Origin: JBGPTK01 sp963797765
GTDB taxonomy: Bacteria; Acidobacteriota; Terriglobia; Acidiferrales; UBA7541
Assembly (NCBI GenBank): GCA_963797765.1
Contig: CAWCQU010000003.1
Coordinates: 1,364,001-1,428,000 of the forward strand
Reading direction: 5' to 3'
DNA: 64,000 nt
Below the pieces are notes generated by a model. The model saw nothing but the letters and a program-made list of their open reading frames with translations, did no database searches and had not been told where the DNA came from. This document shows positions 53,682 to 62,360 of the stretch, in pieces. How positions within the stretch are numbered: position 1 is the stretch's first letter; the number at the start of each line of letters is the position of its first letter. Both the position numbers and the translations under genes were made by a program.

Positions 53682-54564
53682 GGCTTACCTCCACCTGTTC
53701 TCCGCGGCAACGCCGCAACGCAACTCCAATCGCACGCTTCACCAGGCTTCGCACCAGCACCCGTTTGTAATCCGCTGAGCCGCGCATATCCGATTGCGGG
53801 TCCGCCGCCGCCATCGCGGCTTCCGCTGCCGCTTCGATTGCTTTGGACGTAACCTTGCGTCCCTGCAATTCCTTCTCCGCCTCAGCGGCTTGCACTGGCA
53901 GCAATCCCACACAACCCAGAAAAATGTGCGCGGCTTCGCACGTATCGCGCTCGGCCATCGTCATTTGCACCGCCGCGCTCGCGCTGGCGTACACAGGCGC
54001 GCAGCGTTTAAAGGCGATGTAGGCGCCGCCGGATTTCTTCGGAGGAATTTTTACAGTCACTTCGCGCACCAGTTCGCCGTGCTCCAGCACTGTCGTATAA
54101 GCATCGCGGAAGAAATCCGAGAGCGCGGTGGCCCGCGATCCGCTCGGGCCGGCGCTATGGACTTCCGTTGCAAGCGTCAGCAGCACCGGCGCCCAATCGC
54201 CCGTCGGATCAGCCTCGGCCAACGAGCCGCCGAGCGTCCCGCGATTGCGCACTTGCACGTCCGCGATTCCCGCCGCGCAATCGTGCAGAATCGGAATTTC
54301 AAGGGCATCCCTCGACTCGGCGATGTCCGTGTGCCGGGCCAGCGCTCCGATCACAATCCTGCCGTCGTGTTTGCGCACACCGGATAAGCCGGGGATATAA
54401 TTCAAATCGATCAACGCGGTGGGCCGCGAGAGTCGCAGTTTCATCAGCGGGATCAGGCTCTGCCCGCCGGCTAGCGCCTTGGCATCCTCACCAAGTTCCG
54501 CGAGCTGGGCGGAAGCTTCCTCCAGCGACGAAGCGCGAACATATTCAAAGGAACTTGTATACAC
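53659..54564 (-). CDS. Molybdenum hydroxylase FAD-binding subunit
   Basis: 301 residues from GTG 54564 after AGAGGAATACACA. The CO-dehydrogenase flavoprotein motifs are LAGGQSLIPLMKLRLSRP (FAD phosphate), IVIGALARHTDIA, DVQVRNRGTLGGSLAEADPTGD, and a CODH C-terminal domain with GSADYKRVLVRSLVKRA. First gene of the operon FAD, FeS, CoxG, large subunit. The unusual order places the large subunit last. A ~190-base divergent region to the MocA-like gene must contain the promoter. Confidence 0.93.
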   Translation of the reverse strand: MYTSSFEYVRASSLEEASAQLAELGEDAKALAGGQSLIPLMKLRLSRPTALIDLNYIPGLSGVRKHDGRIVIGALARHTDIAESRDALEIPILHDCAAGIADVQVRNRGTLGGSLAEADPTGDWAPVLLTLATEVHSAGPSGSRATALSDFFRDAYTTVLEHGELVREVTVKIPPKKSGGAYIAFKRCAPVYASASAAVQMTMAERDTCEAAHIFLGCVGLLPVQAAEAEKELQGRKVTSKAIEAAAEAAMAAADPQSDMRGSADYKRVLVRSLVKRAIGVALRRCRGEQVEVSHEYIGRS

Positions 54565-54753
54565 TGTGTATTCCTCTTTGCATCGCGGTTACCCTCCCGT
54601 GAGATTGGATCGGGAGGGGCTCGGCGAGCAGCTACTTCGAAGCGTGCCGATTCTAAGACCATTCTCCGGCTCATACAAGCAAGAAACAAAATATTTCCGG
54701 GTTGCTGGCGAAGCGCGTCAGGGTGATCTATAGTCCCCTGTCTCACGCTGCCG

Positions 54754-55311
54754 ATGAAACTTCCAAATATCTATCCCATTCTGCTCGCCGCCGGACCTTC
54801 GCCGCGCCTCGAACGGGCCGGTGCGCTCGCCACATTCGGTGGAAAGAACGCGCTCGAAATCGCGGTGGAGAACTGCGCCGGCCTTCTCGAACCAATCGTC
54901 GTCCTGGGATACCACGCGCGCATTCTGCGAAAATGGGTTACCCGCGGCCCACGAATCGTCCTGAACCGTGGATGGCGAGCCGGCCAATTAAGTTCCCTTC
55001 TCGCGGCCCTGCGGCACGTTCCGGGGCAAGCCGCCTTCATGCTTTACCCCGTGGATCATGTTTTTCTCACGCCAGCGCTGATCCATCGCCTGATGCGAGC
55101 CTTCGAAAAAAGAAAAAAGGGACAAGAAATTCTGATGCCCCGCTTTAAAGGGCGCGCGGGACATCCAGTGATCTTTTCCGCGCACACTCGCGAGGAACTT
55201 CGCCTCGCTTCCACAGCCCGTGAGGTTGTCTATCGCGATCCGCGACGAGTGTTCTTTCTCGCGGTCAGGAATCCAGCGATCTGGAAAGACTTTGAACCAG
55301 CGAATTCCTAG
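54754..55311 (+). CDS. MocA/MobA-like nucleotidyltransferase, probably for the hydroxylase cofactor
   Basis: 185 residues from ATG 54754, diverging from the hydroxylase operon. It matches molybdopterin cytidylyltransferases: PILLAAGPSPRLERAG at the nucleotide-binding loop, NRGWRAGQLSSLLAAL, MLYPVDHVFLTPALIHRL with the metal Asp, and RFKGRAGHPVIFS. The usual LAAGxSxRMG loop and following K-L-L are altered. MocA adds CMP to molybdopterin for xanthine-dehydrogenase-family enzymes, so location next to such an enzyme fits. Another NTP transferase role cannot be excluded. Confidence 0.78.
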   Translation: MKLPNIYPILLAAGPSPRLERAGALATFGGKNALEIAVENCAGLLEPIVVLGYHARILRKWVTRGPRIVLNRGWRAGQLSSLLAALRHVPGQAAFMLYPVDHVFLTPALIHRLMRAFEKRKKGQEILMPRFKGRAGHPVIFSAHTREELRLASTAREVVYRDPRRVFFLAVRNPAIWKDFEPANS

Positions 55312-55371
55312 CTCTCCTTGCCCAGTCAATTCCAAAAAGAAACCTGGGGGATGGGATATGGTCATCCAGTA

Positions 55372-55863
55372 TTAACTTGGCGCTTTTCCGCGCCCGAATC
55401 CCCAGGCCGCCCCGCTCAGCCCCAGGATCATCAGTCCCGACCCGATAATCGCAACCGCCTGTGGCCCCGGCCCGCGATTCCAAGTTTCAAGTAGTACGCC
55501 GAGAGGGAAAAGCACCGCTCCACCAACCAACGCCAGAGCCAAAAAGAAACGTGTCCGCTCCCCAAAACCCACCCTCTCGAAACCGATTCCTAAGATCAAC
55601 AGCAAAATAGCCAAGCCGATCCAATGCCCGTGCGCGTCTACCTGTCGGACATAAACAAAAGTTCTTCGCGCCGCATCATCGAGCGCCGCCTGCGATTCCG
55701 GCATGCGCCGTTCGGCAGCGTGGGCAAATCCCGCCGCGAGAGAAGCGCCCAGCCCATCGAGCGTCTGATGCTCAGTGAATACCGCATAATACAAACCATA
55801 TCCCATTCCCAAAATGGCCAGCGCCAGGCTTCCGATGATCAGGATTTTTCGCGACCGGCTCAT
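55372..55863 (-). CDS. Four-helix membrane protein, one copy of a repeated module
   Basis: 163 residues starting ATG 55863 in an ATGA overlap with the upstream gene. There are four hydrophobic segments. Features are LIIGSLALAILGMGYGLYYAVF, a ~50-residue periplasmic loop, QVDAHGHWIGLAILLLILGIGF, LVGGAVLFPLGVLLETW and a last helix. Each half of the neighbouring protein has the same layout, with a HxH-type motif (DAHVH, AAHAH; here DAHGH). No known family was recognised. The conserved His pair at a helix end may bind haem or metal. Confidence 0.6.
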   Translation of the reverse strand: MSRSRKILIIGSLALAILGMGYGLYYAVFTEHQTLDGLGASLAAGFAHAAERRMPESQAALDDAARRTFVYVRQVDAHGHWIGLAILLLILGIGFERVGFGERTRFFLALALVGGAVLFPLGVLLETWNRGPGPQAVAIIGSGLMILGLSGAAWGFGRGKAPS

Positions 55864-56999
55864 GCGCCTGCCCGTTCTGCTTCTGCGTCCAGCTTTCCCG
55901 TGTAGCGCCAGATCCCCACCAACATCGCCAGCAGCGCGACAACAACCAGCAACCCGCCCAAGTCCGCAATTCCACCCGCCAACAATCCCCAATCGAGTTC
56001 CAAGAGCACGAAGAAAGGCAAGGTGAACGACCCGATCAGCAGCAAAACAGCCCAGGTTCGTTTCCACTTCTCGCCGAAGAAAACATAAGGCTGGAAAAAT
56101 GCCAAAAGCATCGCCAGCGTTCCAAATTCAATTACGTGCGCGTGGGCGGCGATGTTCACCGCTTTCGATCCCTGCAGTTGACCGTAATCCGCAACTGCCT
56201 GCTCCGCAGCCGCGGAATCTCCCGCCGCCGCTCTCGAAGTCATGGTCGAAAATAGCGCGGCGTCTCTCGCTTCATATTCATAGAGGTGCAACCCAGAATA
56301 CGCAGCCCCATGAATAAAACCGAGTAGCACCAAGATCGTGCCGCCAGAAAGCAGCACCCGGCTGGACCAGCTTCGATCTGCAATCAATTCATCACGCGTT
56401 GCGGTCCCGGGGGGCTGCCGCAGATTCCGCCAAAGCCCAGCGAGTTCTCCCGCGCAAGCGAGAAAAACAAGCAGGCCCCCGAAATCGGCAAAAATGCTGG
56501 CCCACCCAATGGATTCGAGCGGACTATAAGCTTGCCCCACGTAGTGAATCAGGAATACTCCAACGGGCAGCAATACCGCTCCCGCCAGAAAAAGTTTTGC
56601 GAGCGACTTCTTCCGGCGCTCCTCGAGCGCGACGTAGGGCTGTAACAACGCCAGCAGCAGGGCGAGGTACCCGAAATCAATCATATGGACGTGAGCGTCT
56701 ACCTTGGTCCCGCGATTTTCGAGGAAACTCCCGATATTCTGGAATGCCGCGGCCGCTCCCCGCGGGTCCCGCGCACTCACAGCGTGCGTCGCCGAGAGCA
56801 AAGCGTTGCCGATTCGCCCGGCATTCTGATGCAGGATAAATACCGCAAAGATGTCACCCAGAATCATCCCCACAAGAATCAGCGCAATCCCGCCGATCAG
56901 CAGCATGCGCCGCGCGCTCAGCGGCGCAAGTTCATGCACCTCCGCAAGCAGCGCGCTTTTCTGGATCGAATCTTGCCGCGTAGCCATCCGGCTCAGCAT
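55860..56999 (-). CDS. Eight-helix membrane protein made of two copies of the same module
   Basis: 379 residues from ATG 56999. First module (about 28-200): MLLIGGIALILVGMILGDIFAVF, a loop, KVDAHVHMIDFGYLALLLALLQPYV, LFLAGAVLLPVGVFLIHYVG and a helix ending GELAGLW. Second module (about 215-370): LLSGGTILVLLGFIHGAAYSG, a loop, NIAAHAHVIEFGTLAMLLAFFQPYVFF, LLIGSFTLPFFVLLELDWG, and a helix ending MLVGIW. The parallel layout shows an internal duplication. Function unknown. His-x-His at the start of helix two in each copy may be a haem or metal ligand, as in oxidase-like proteins. Confidence 0.65.
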   Translation of the reverse strand: MLSRMATRQDSIQKSALLAEVHELAPLSARRMLLIGGIALILVGMILGDIFAVFILHQNAGRIGNALLSATHAVSARDPRGAAAAFQNIGSFLENRGTKVDAHVHMIDFGYLALLLALLQPYVALEERRKKSLAKLFLAGAVLLPVGVFLIHYVGQAYSPLESIGWASIFADFGGLLVFLACAGELAGLWRNLRQPPGTATRDELIADRSWSSRVLLSGGTILVLLGFIHGAAYSGLHLYEYEARDAALFSTMTSRAAAGDSAAAEQAVADYGQLQGSKAVNIAAHAHVIEFGTLAMLLAFFQPYVFFGEKWKRTWAVLLLIGSFTLPFFVLLELDWGLLAGGIADLGGLLVVVALLAMLVGIWRYTGKLDAEAERAGA

Positions 57000-57034
57000 C
57001 CTTTTATCTCAGCGCGAATCTTGTTTACACAAGC

Positions 57035-57433
57035 TTATGCTTTCGCCGGGGCCGCCGCTGACTCGCTTCCCCGAAATGCGGGCATCACTTTTTCCGCGAA
57101 CAACTGTTGAGTCTTGATCGATTTCCAATGGTCCAACCCGCCGAAATTCGAAACGATCGCCAGTTCAGCAATGCCTCCTTTAGATCGCAGGTTTTCGATT
57201 TGCCGGATTACTTTTGCCGGAGTGCCGATGAATCCAATTTCCTGATCCACGATTTCTTCGTAGGTCAATTTCGTCAGCGATTCCAGCGCGCCACTTGCGT
57301 AGAAGCCATATCCTTTCATCCGCAACTCGGCCTTCTTGTTCTTCGTTCTGCAAGGATTCGACGGGCGAAGCGTTGAATGCCAGGAAATTGTGCAGCGCCA
57401 CTTCAACTTCCCGGCGAATCTGTTTTTCGTCAT
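57035..57433 (-). CDS. LLM oxidoreductase (2), C-terminal part (frameshifted)
   Basis: This frame carries NKKAELRMKGYGFYASGALE, EIVDQEIGFIGTPAKVIRQI, GIAELAIVSNFGGLDHWKSI and FAEKVMPAFRG, the normal end of an LLM monooxygenase. It joins to the upstream frame at SPVESLQN if one base is removed near 57345-57350 (aacgaagaacaag). It has no start of its own. Confidence 0.75.
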   Translation of the reverse strand: MTKNRFAGKLKWRCTISWHSTLRPSNPCRTKNKKAELRMKGYGFYASGALESLTKLTYEEIVDQEIGFIGTPAKVIRQIENLRSKGGIAELAIVSNFGGLDHWKSIKTQQLFAEKVMPAFRGSESAAAPAKA

Positions 57434-58124
57434 CGTCCAGATACACGGGCCGGATATAGACGATGTTCGGCTGGTGCCCGTGTTCCGCGCATGCTTTCTT
57501 ATAAATATTCAGCGGAGCTTCCAGGATTTTCCAGGGTAGCAGCGGCGGCACAAAAATTCCCCAGCCTCGCTCGCCCGCCATTTGATAGGTGACGTCGCTG
57601 GTCCCTCCCGTATAAAGCGGCGGGTAAGGCTTCTGCACCGGACGGGGGACCACGGTCACATCACTCACGTTGTAAAACTTGCCTTCGTACGAGAATTTCT
57701 CCTCCGTCCACGCCTTCAAAAGAACCTCAATGCCTTCCTCATAGCGAGGTCTGCTTTCTTCTAGCGGCATGCTCGAAGGCCCGAACAGCCACGCGTGGCC
57801 TCGCCCCAGCCCGCATTCCAGCCGTCCTTTGGTCAGAATGTCCGCTTCAGCAATTTGCCCCGCCAAACGCATTGGATTTTCCAGCGGAAGAGTAAACAAG
57901 GCTACGCGAAATCGGATGCGCTCCGTCCGTTGCGCCGCCGCGGCAAATAAAGCCAGCGGGTTCGCCGAGATGGAAAATTTCTGGAAGAAATGATGGTCAA
58001 TCACCGAATAAACATCGAATCCCACCTGGTCGGCGTGTTCAATCTGCCGCAGGATTTCCCAGGTCATGGTCGAATGAGACTTGCCCGGCGGCGTCTGCAT
58101 CTCGCAATAAATTCCAAATCTCAT
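57180..58124 (-). CDS. LLM-class flavin/F420-linked oxidoreductase (2), N-terminal part
   Basis: It begins ATG 58124 after AGGAGAAAATTTCC. Luciferase-like features are MRFGIYCEMQTPPGKSHS, EHADQVGFDVYSVIDHHFFQ, RIRFRVALFTLPLENPMRLAGQI, GRLECGLGRGH and PPLYTGGTSDVTY. The correct reading ends near FNASPVESLQN (about residue 258); the rest is out of frame. With a flavin reductase gene directly upstream (67-base gap), this pair suggests a two-component FMN monooxygenase rather than an F420 enzyme, although F420 genes occur nearby. Confidence 0.82.
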   Translation of the reverse strand: MRFGIYCEMQTPPGKSHSTMTWEILRQIEHADQVGFDVYSVIDHHFFQKFSISANPLALFAAAAQRTERIRFRVALFTLPLENPMRLAGQIAEADILTKGRLECGLGRGHAWLFGPSSMPLEESRPRYEEGIEVLLKAWTEEKFSYEGKFYNVSDVTVVPRPVQKPYPPLYTGGTSDVTYQMAGERGWGIFVPPLLPWKILEAPLNIYKKACAEHGHQPNIVYIRPVYLDDDEKQIRREVEVALHNFLAFNASPVESLQNEEQEGRVADERIWLLRKWRAGIADEIDLRRNRGSGNWIHRHSGKSNPANRKPAI

Positions 58125-58190
58125 GGAAATTTTCTCCTGGCCTGAAAAACAGTCAGCGCCATTTGCACCTGTGGCGCGCTCACCGGCGTG

Positions 58191-58706
58191 TCAAATTTCG
58201 TTTTTCGGCAATTTCCGGTATTGGCCGCGATAAAAGAGCAGGGGATCTCCCTCTCCGGTTTCAATCTGCTCCACCGCCCCCAAAAAAATGGTGTGATCCC
58301 CCGCCTCGTGCGCTTCCACCAATTTGCAATCCAGATGGGCCAGCGAACTCCGCAGCATGGGAGTCCCTTGCGCCGTTCGCGCGAACTTCACTCCAAGCCT
58401 TCGGGCTGTTGCCGGGTCTTGATCCACCTGCGCGAAATATCTCGCCAATTCTTCCTGGTGTTCCGCCAGGACGTTCACTCCAAACCGCTTTTGCAGGTGG
58501 ACCAGGCCATGCGTATGCGCATTTCGTCCAATGCAGACCAGCACGAGAAGTGGATCGAGAGAAACGGATGCGAATGCATTCGCCGTCATTCCGTGAATTT
58601 GTCCGTCGCCGTGATCGACGGTGATCACGGTCACTCCGGTGGCAAAATGGGACAGTGCCTTCCGGAACGCTTCCACAGACACCGGAATCATCGATGGATC
58701 AACCAT
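58191..58706 (-). CDS. Flavin reductase-like protein
   Basis: 171 residues from ATG 58706, preferred over 58742 because homology starts at VEAFRKALSHFATGVTVIT. Flavin-reductase motifs are MTANAFASVSLDPLLVLVCIG, GLVHLQKRFGVNVLAEHQ, and HLDCKLVEAHEAGDHTIFLGAVE. It supplies reduced FMN to the monooxygenase partner, consistent with the adjacent LLM gene. The downstream gap of 66 bases supports co-transcription. Confidence 0.9.
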   Translation of the reverse strand: MVDPSMIPVSVEAFRKALSHFATGVTVITVDHGDGQIHGMTANAFASVSLDPLLVLVCIGRNAHTHGLVHLQKRFGVNVLAEHQEELARYFAQVDQDPATARRLGVKFARTAQGTPMLRSSLAHLDCKLVEAHEAGDHTIFLGAVEQIETGEGDPLLFYRGQYRKLPKNEI

Positions 58707-58836
58707 GGCCCAAGCAGCGCGCAGCCTTTTGCCGGCACCCATCCTGTGCCTGAATCTGCATCCAGTTCAACGGGCGCCACAAGTCGCGTCCCGGATGTCG
58801 GAATCGGCCATTCCCCCGAGGTCGAGTCTCTACGTC

Positions 58837-61800
58837 TTAGAACTCAAAACGAGCCACTAATTGAAGCTGCCGCGGGTTGAACACAGCGCTCGGCGTCCCG
58901 TACAGCGGATTCGGCGAACCGTCCAGGCTGCCAACGTGTTTCGACCCGCCGCAGCCGGGCGCCGTCGGATTGAACGGGCAAAAATCCGTCGCGCCGTAGG
59001 TGGTATTGAAATAACGGATGTTCACCGTGTTGAACAGATTGAAGGCCTCAATCATCAACTGTAAATTCATTTTCTCGTTGAACGGGAACTTGCGCGCCAG
59101 CCGGATGTCCACGGTCTGCAGGGTGTCTCCTCGGAACGTATCGCGGCCTTCGATGCCGACGCGGTCATTGTTCCCGAATACGTCGCCGTTCACGTCGGAA
59201 CCCGCATACTTGGTGAACCAAAGCGGCGATTGCAACGTGATAATTGTGCTGAACGTGAAATCGCGCGCCAGCGCATTCCAAGTGGTTGGACTGGCAAACG
59301 TGGCATTCCCCACAAACCGGTGCCGAATGTCGTCAGCAGAGTTGCCGCGTTCACCACGGAAATTCAAGCTGTCTTGAGGAATCAGCACGAAGCTGGGGTT
59401 AGGCCCATCGTCAATCGAATGCGCGAAGGTGTAGCTGATCCCGTACGAGAATCCGTGCGAGAGCCGCTTCTCCATGCTGAAGAGCAAACCGTCATACACG
59501 GAATCCCAGCGCGACGTGGCTTCGAAAAACACGCTGAACTGATTGTTACGAAATCCCGGAATCAGCGCGTTCGGAGGCGCCGGATAAGGTCCGCAGTTCG
59601 GTGGCGTCACCGGTGGCGGGAACGCAAAATCAAAATAAACGTTCTTGCAACCCACCGCGCCACTCGAACTATGCACTTGCACGGTGCCGCTTGCGTCGGG
59701 CTGATTCACATTATAGAAACTGCCCAAATGAACTCCGCGCAAATGGATGCCGGAGATGCTTACCGCCATATCCTTCATCGGTTCAAATTCGATTCCAATG
59801 CTTGCCTGGATGCCGTAGGGATTCTTGTGATCCTGCACGAACCGCACAATCGTTGCATCCTGCAAGAAACCGCAACCTGCCAACGTGCCTCCGGGGCATC
59901 CCAACGCCCCGCCGTCCGCGGTGTCGCCGTCCGGGAATGTGGCGTGGTTCAGCAGACTGTTCAAAGCGGTATTGGTGATGAATGGAGAACTGGCGAAACT
60001 GAACAGGCCGGTGTTTCCATTCAGCCCGTTCTCGAATGCTCTGCCGGGATATTTCGAAAGTCCGCCGCATGATGGCGCCTGGCACATCAGCAGCGGTGAA
60101 GGAATAATTCCGTGGAACAATCCAAATCCCGCGCGCAGCACGAAATGTTTCGAGGTGCCGATGTTGTAAGCCAGACCCAGGCGAGGATCGAAGTTCTTGA
60201 GCTGCGAATTCAGCACGTTCGATGGCCAGGTCTCGAATTCCCAGCGAATTCCGCCGTTCAGCGTCAGCCGGTTCGTCGCCCGCCATTTGTCTTGAATAAA
60301 AAGGCCGTTGTAAGTGTGGTCAAGCGTTGACGACGCTGAGTTGCGAATCGATTGAGAAATCGCTCCTCCCTGGAACACCGCGGTTCCGCCCGCTATGGTC
60401 GGTTCGGTGAATGGCGGGTTCGTCGAGCCGTTAAACCTTTCGAAGAAAATTACGAAGGGATCGGGGCATGGCGGCCCAGCCGGAGGCGGAGCGCATGCTT
60501 GACCGTCGGTTCCGAGGAAGGACTGAAGACTCCCGAAATCCGCCTCAAAGGGATAGAACAGCGGGAAGGATTCATAAGTGCTCACGCGGTCGAAATTGCC
60601 GCCGAAGCTGATGGTGTGCTTGCCTTTGGTGTAGGCGACATTGTCCACCAATTCAAAACGATTCTCGCGGTAGATATCCGGATTTCCGCGGTTCACTCCC
60701 ACGGCAAACGTATTCGCCAATTCCAGGTGGGGCTGCGTCGAAACCACCGGAAAATCAAAATTGCGGTGGGCATACTGCAAGCGCAATTCATTCACAATGC
60801 TCGGTGAAAAAGTAGTGGTCAGCCCGCCCGCCACCGATTGATCGTTAATGTTGTTGTTTTTGAATGCCGAGGGCAGATCGAATCCGTTATTCAGCGGCGA
60901 TTGATTGGTCAGCCGGTCGTTGTTCACGAAATAGCGAACGTATAGATAATTTTTCTCGTTCAAATTATCGTCGAGCCGCGCGAAGCCATTATCGGTATTG
61001 CTGTCGCGCAGAACAAACAGGTTTTCCGCGGGCAAATGAAATGACGTCACCTTTACGTTGTTGATGGCATTAATATTGTTCAGCACCGCCGAATTGTAGG
61101 TGGGTGATTCGGCGCGCCGCTGCGCCTCATAATTCGCGAATAGAAATATTTTGTTCTTTTTCACCGGCCCGCCAATCGCCGCTCCAAACTGATTCTGCCG
61201 CAGGACATTAAATCCGGGCGCGGCCAGAATGCTGGTGGCGTCCATGGACCCGTTGCGGAAGTATTCGTAGAGCGAACCGTGCCACTCGTTCGTGCCGCTG
61301 CGCGTAAGAATGTTCACGATGCCCGCGGTGGCGCGGCCAAAATCGGTGTTGTATTGCGTATTGATCACTCGGAATTCCCGCACCGATTCCTGCGGCGGCG
61401 TTCCCCGCTGAATGCCCGACGCGGTGGAGATGTCGTCGGCTCCATCCACGGCGATGAAGTTGAAGTGAATGTTCTGCCCGGCGAACGAAATCTTGGTCAC
61501 CGGCTCCACAATCACGTCGGTCGATCCAGACGTGGTATCGCCGATTTGCACCGCCGGAGAGAGCAAGGCAAAATCGATAAACTCCCGGCCATTCACCGGC
61601 AGATTCTGAATCTGGTTTTCCGTGATCACCGTGCTCACCTGTGTCTGCGTGGGCTCGGTAACGGGCGCTTCCGCCTGCACGGTTGTCTCCTGCGCCACTG
61701 TGCTTAGCACCAAGTTCATATCCAGCGTCAGAAAATCTCCGATCTGCACGGTCACGCTTTTGGTGTTCTTGCGAAACCCGGTATGTTCGATCGTGATGTC

Positions 61801-62049
61801 GTAGCTGCCCACTGGAAGCGCCTGCAAGCTGTACTCGCCATCGCCGTTTGTCTGCACGGTTCGCGAGTAACCGGTCGATTTATTCGTTGCAGTGACGTTG
61901 GCTTGTGCGACGCTGGCCCCGCTCGGGTCCGTCACACGTCCGTTGATGGTGGCAGTCACCGATTGGGCGGCCGCCAGACCACCCAAAACAGTGAGACATG
62001 CCGCGAGAACGATTCCAAAAACACACACGCGAATCAAAATGCGTTTCAT
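58837..62049 (-). CDS. Oar-like TonB-dependent receptor (third copy)
   Basis: 1070 residues from ATG 62049 after GGGAGGGGTGATC. A signal peptide is followed by a carboxypeptidase-regulatory domain (INGRVTDPSGASVAQANVTA), then the plug (IQNLPVNGREFIDFALLSPAV, SGTNEWHGSLYEYFRNG) and a full barrel ending RQLQLVARFEF with terminal Phe. It lacks a C-terminal FNIFNHPNF motif like the other two but has NLFNTVNIRYF at that place. A good promoter lies at 62110-62137. It is separate from the amidohydrolase regulon. Confidence 0.93.
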   Translation of the reverse strand: MKRILIRVCVFGIVLAACLTVLGGLAAAQSVTATINGRVTDPSGASVAQANVTATNKSTGYSRTVQTNGDGEYSLQALPVGSYDITIEHTGFRKNTKSVTVQIGDFLTLDMNLVLSTVAQETTVQAEAPVTEPTQTQVSTVITENQIQNLPVNGREFIDFALLSPAVQIGDTTSGSTDVIVEPVTKISFAGQNIHFNFIAVDGADDISTASGIQRGTPPQESVREFRVINTQYNTDFGRATAGIVNILTRSGTNEWHGSLYEYFRNGSMDATSILAAPGFNVLRQNQFGAAIGGPVKKNKIFLFANYEAQRRAESPTYNSAVLNNINAINNVKVTSFHLPAENLFVLRDSNTDNGFARLDDNLNEKNYLYVRYFVNNDRLTNQSPLNNGFDLPSAFKNNNINDQSVAGGLTTTFSPSIVNELRLQYAHRNFDFPVVSTQPHLELANTFAVGVNRGNPDIYRENRFELVDNVAYTKGKHTISFGGNFDRVSTYESFPLFYPFEADFGSLQSFLGTDGQACAPPPAGPPCPDPFVIFFERFNGSTNPPFTEPTIAGGTAVFQGGAISQSIRNSASSTLDHTYNGLFIQDKWRATNRLTLNGGIRWEFETWPSNVLNSQLKNFDPRLGLAYNIGTSKHFVLRAGFGLFHGIIPSPLLMCQAPSCGGLSKYPGRAFENGLNGNTGLFSFASSPFITNTALNSLLNHATFPDGDTADGGALGCPGGTLAGCGFLQDATIVRFVQDHKNPYGIQASIGIEFEPMKDMAVSISGIHLRGVHLGSFYNVNQPDASGTVQVHSSSGAVGCKNVYFDFAFPPPVTPPNCGPYPAPPNALIPGFRNNQFSVFFEATSRWDSVYDGLLFSMEKRLSHGFSYGISYTFAHSIDDGPNPSFVLIPQDSLNFRGERGNSADDIRHRFVGNATFASPTTWNALARDFTFSTIITLQSPLWFTKYAGSDVNGDVFGNNDRVGIEGRDTFRGDTLQTVDIRLARKFPFNEKMNLQLMIEAFNLFNTVNIRYFNTTYGATDFCPFNPTAPGCGGSKHVGSLDGSPNPLYGTPSAVFNPRQLQLVARFEF

Positions 62050-62109
62050 GATCACCCCTCCCCGCCAGAAGATAAGTGCTATTAGAAGAATAGCATCCGG
62101 CCTTTCGCG

Positions 62110-62137
62110 ACTATAGCTCTACACTTTAAGCTGTCAA
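62110..62137 (-). promoter_or_regulatory. Sigma70 promoter for the third TonB receptor
   Basis: Minus strand: TTGACA (62132-62137), 16-base spacer, TATAGT (62110-62115), about 60 bases upstream of ATG 62049. Spacing is the same as in promoters A-C, but neither the CGTATGTC nor the GTATAC box is present. Confidence 0.65.
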
Positions 62138-62360
62138 GTTTTTTCGCCAGACGCTGACTGCGGCTCAATATTTGCGACTCCTGCATCTTTCACAACCAGA
62201 CTCTCGGCCGGCAACTCGCTCGCCTCCTCGATACCGCATCGCGGCGTCCTCCTGTCTAAAACAACTCCGGTTTACAAAATTCCACAGCAAGGTATGATGC
62301 ACTGCGCAAAAATCATGGACGCTCGATGGAAATTTTCGTGAGCGGAAAGCCGGGATCAAC

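Noticed and set aside
50132..54564. Aerobic carbon monoxide dehydrogenase (coxMSL)
   Set aside because: The CoxL active-site motif VAYRCSFR is absent (GPNRGYSRM instead), and no coxD or coxE is present. The operon is the wider xanthine-dehydrogenase type.
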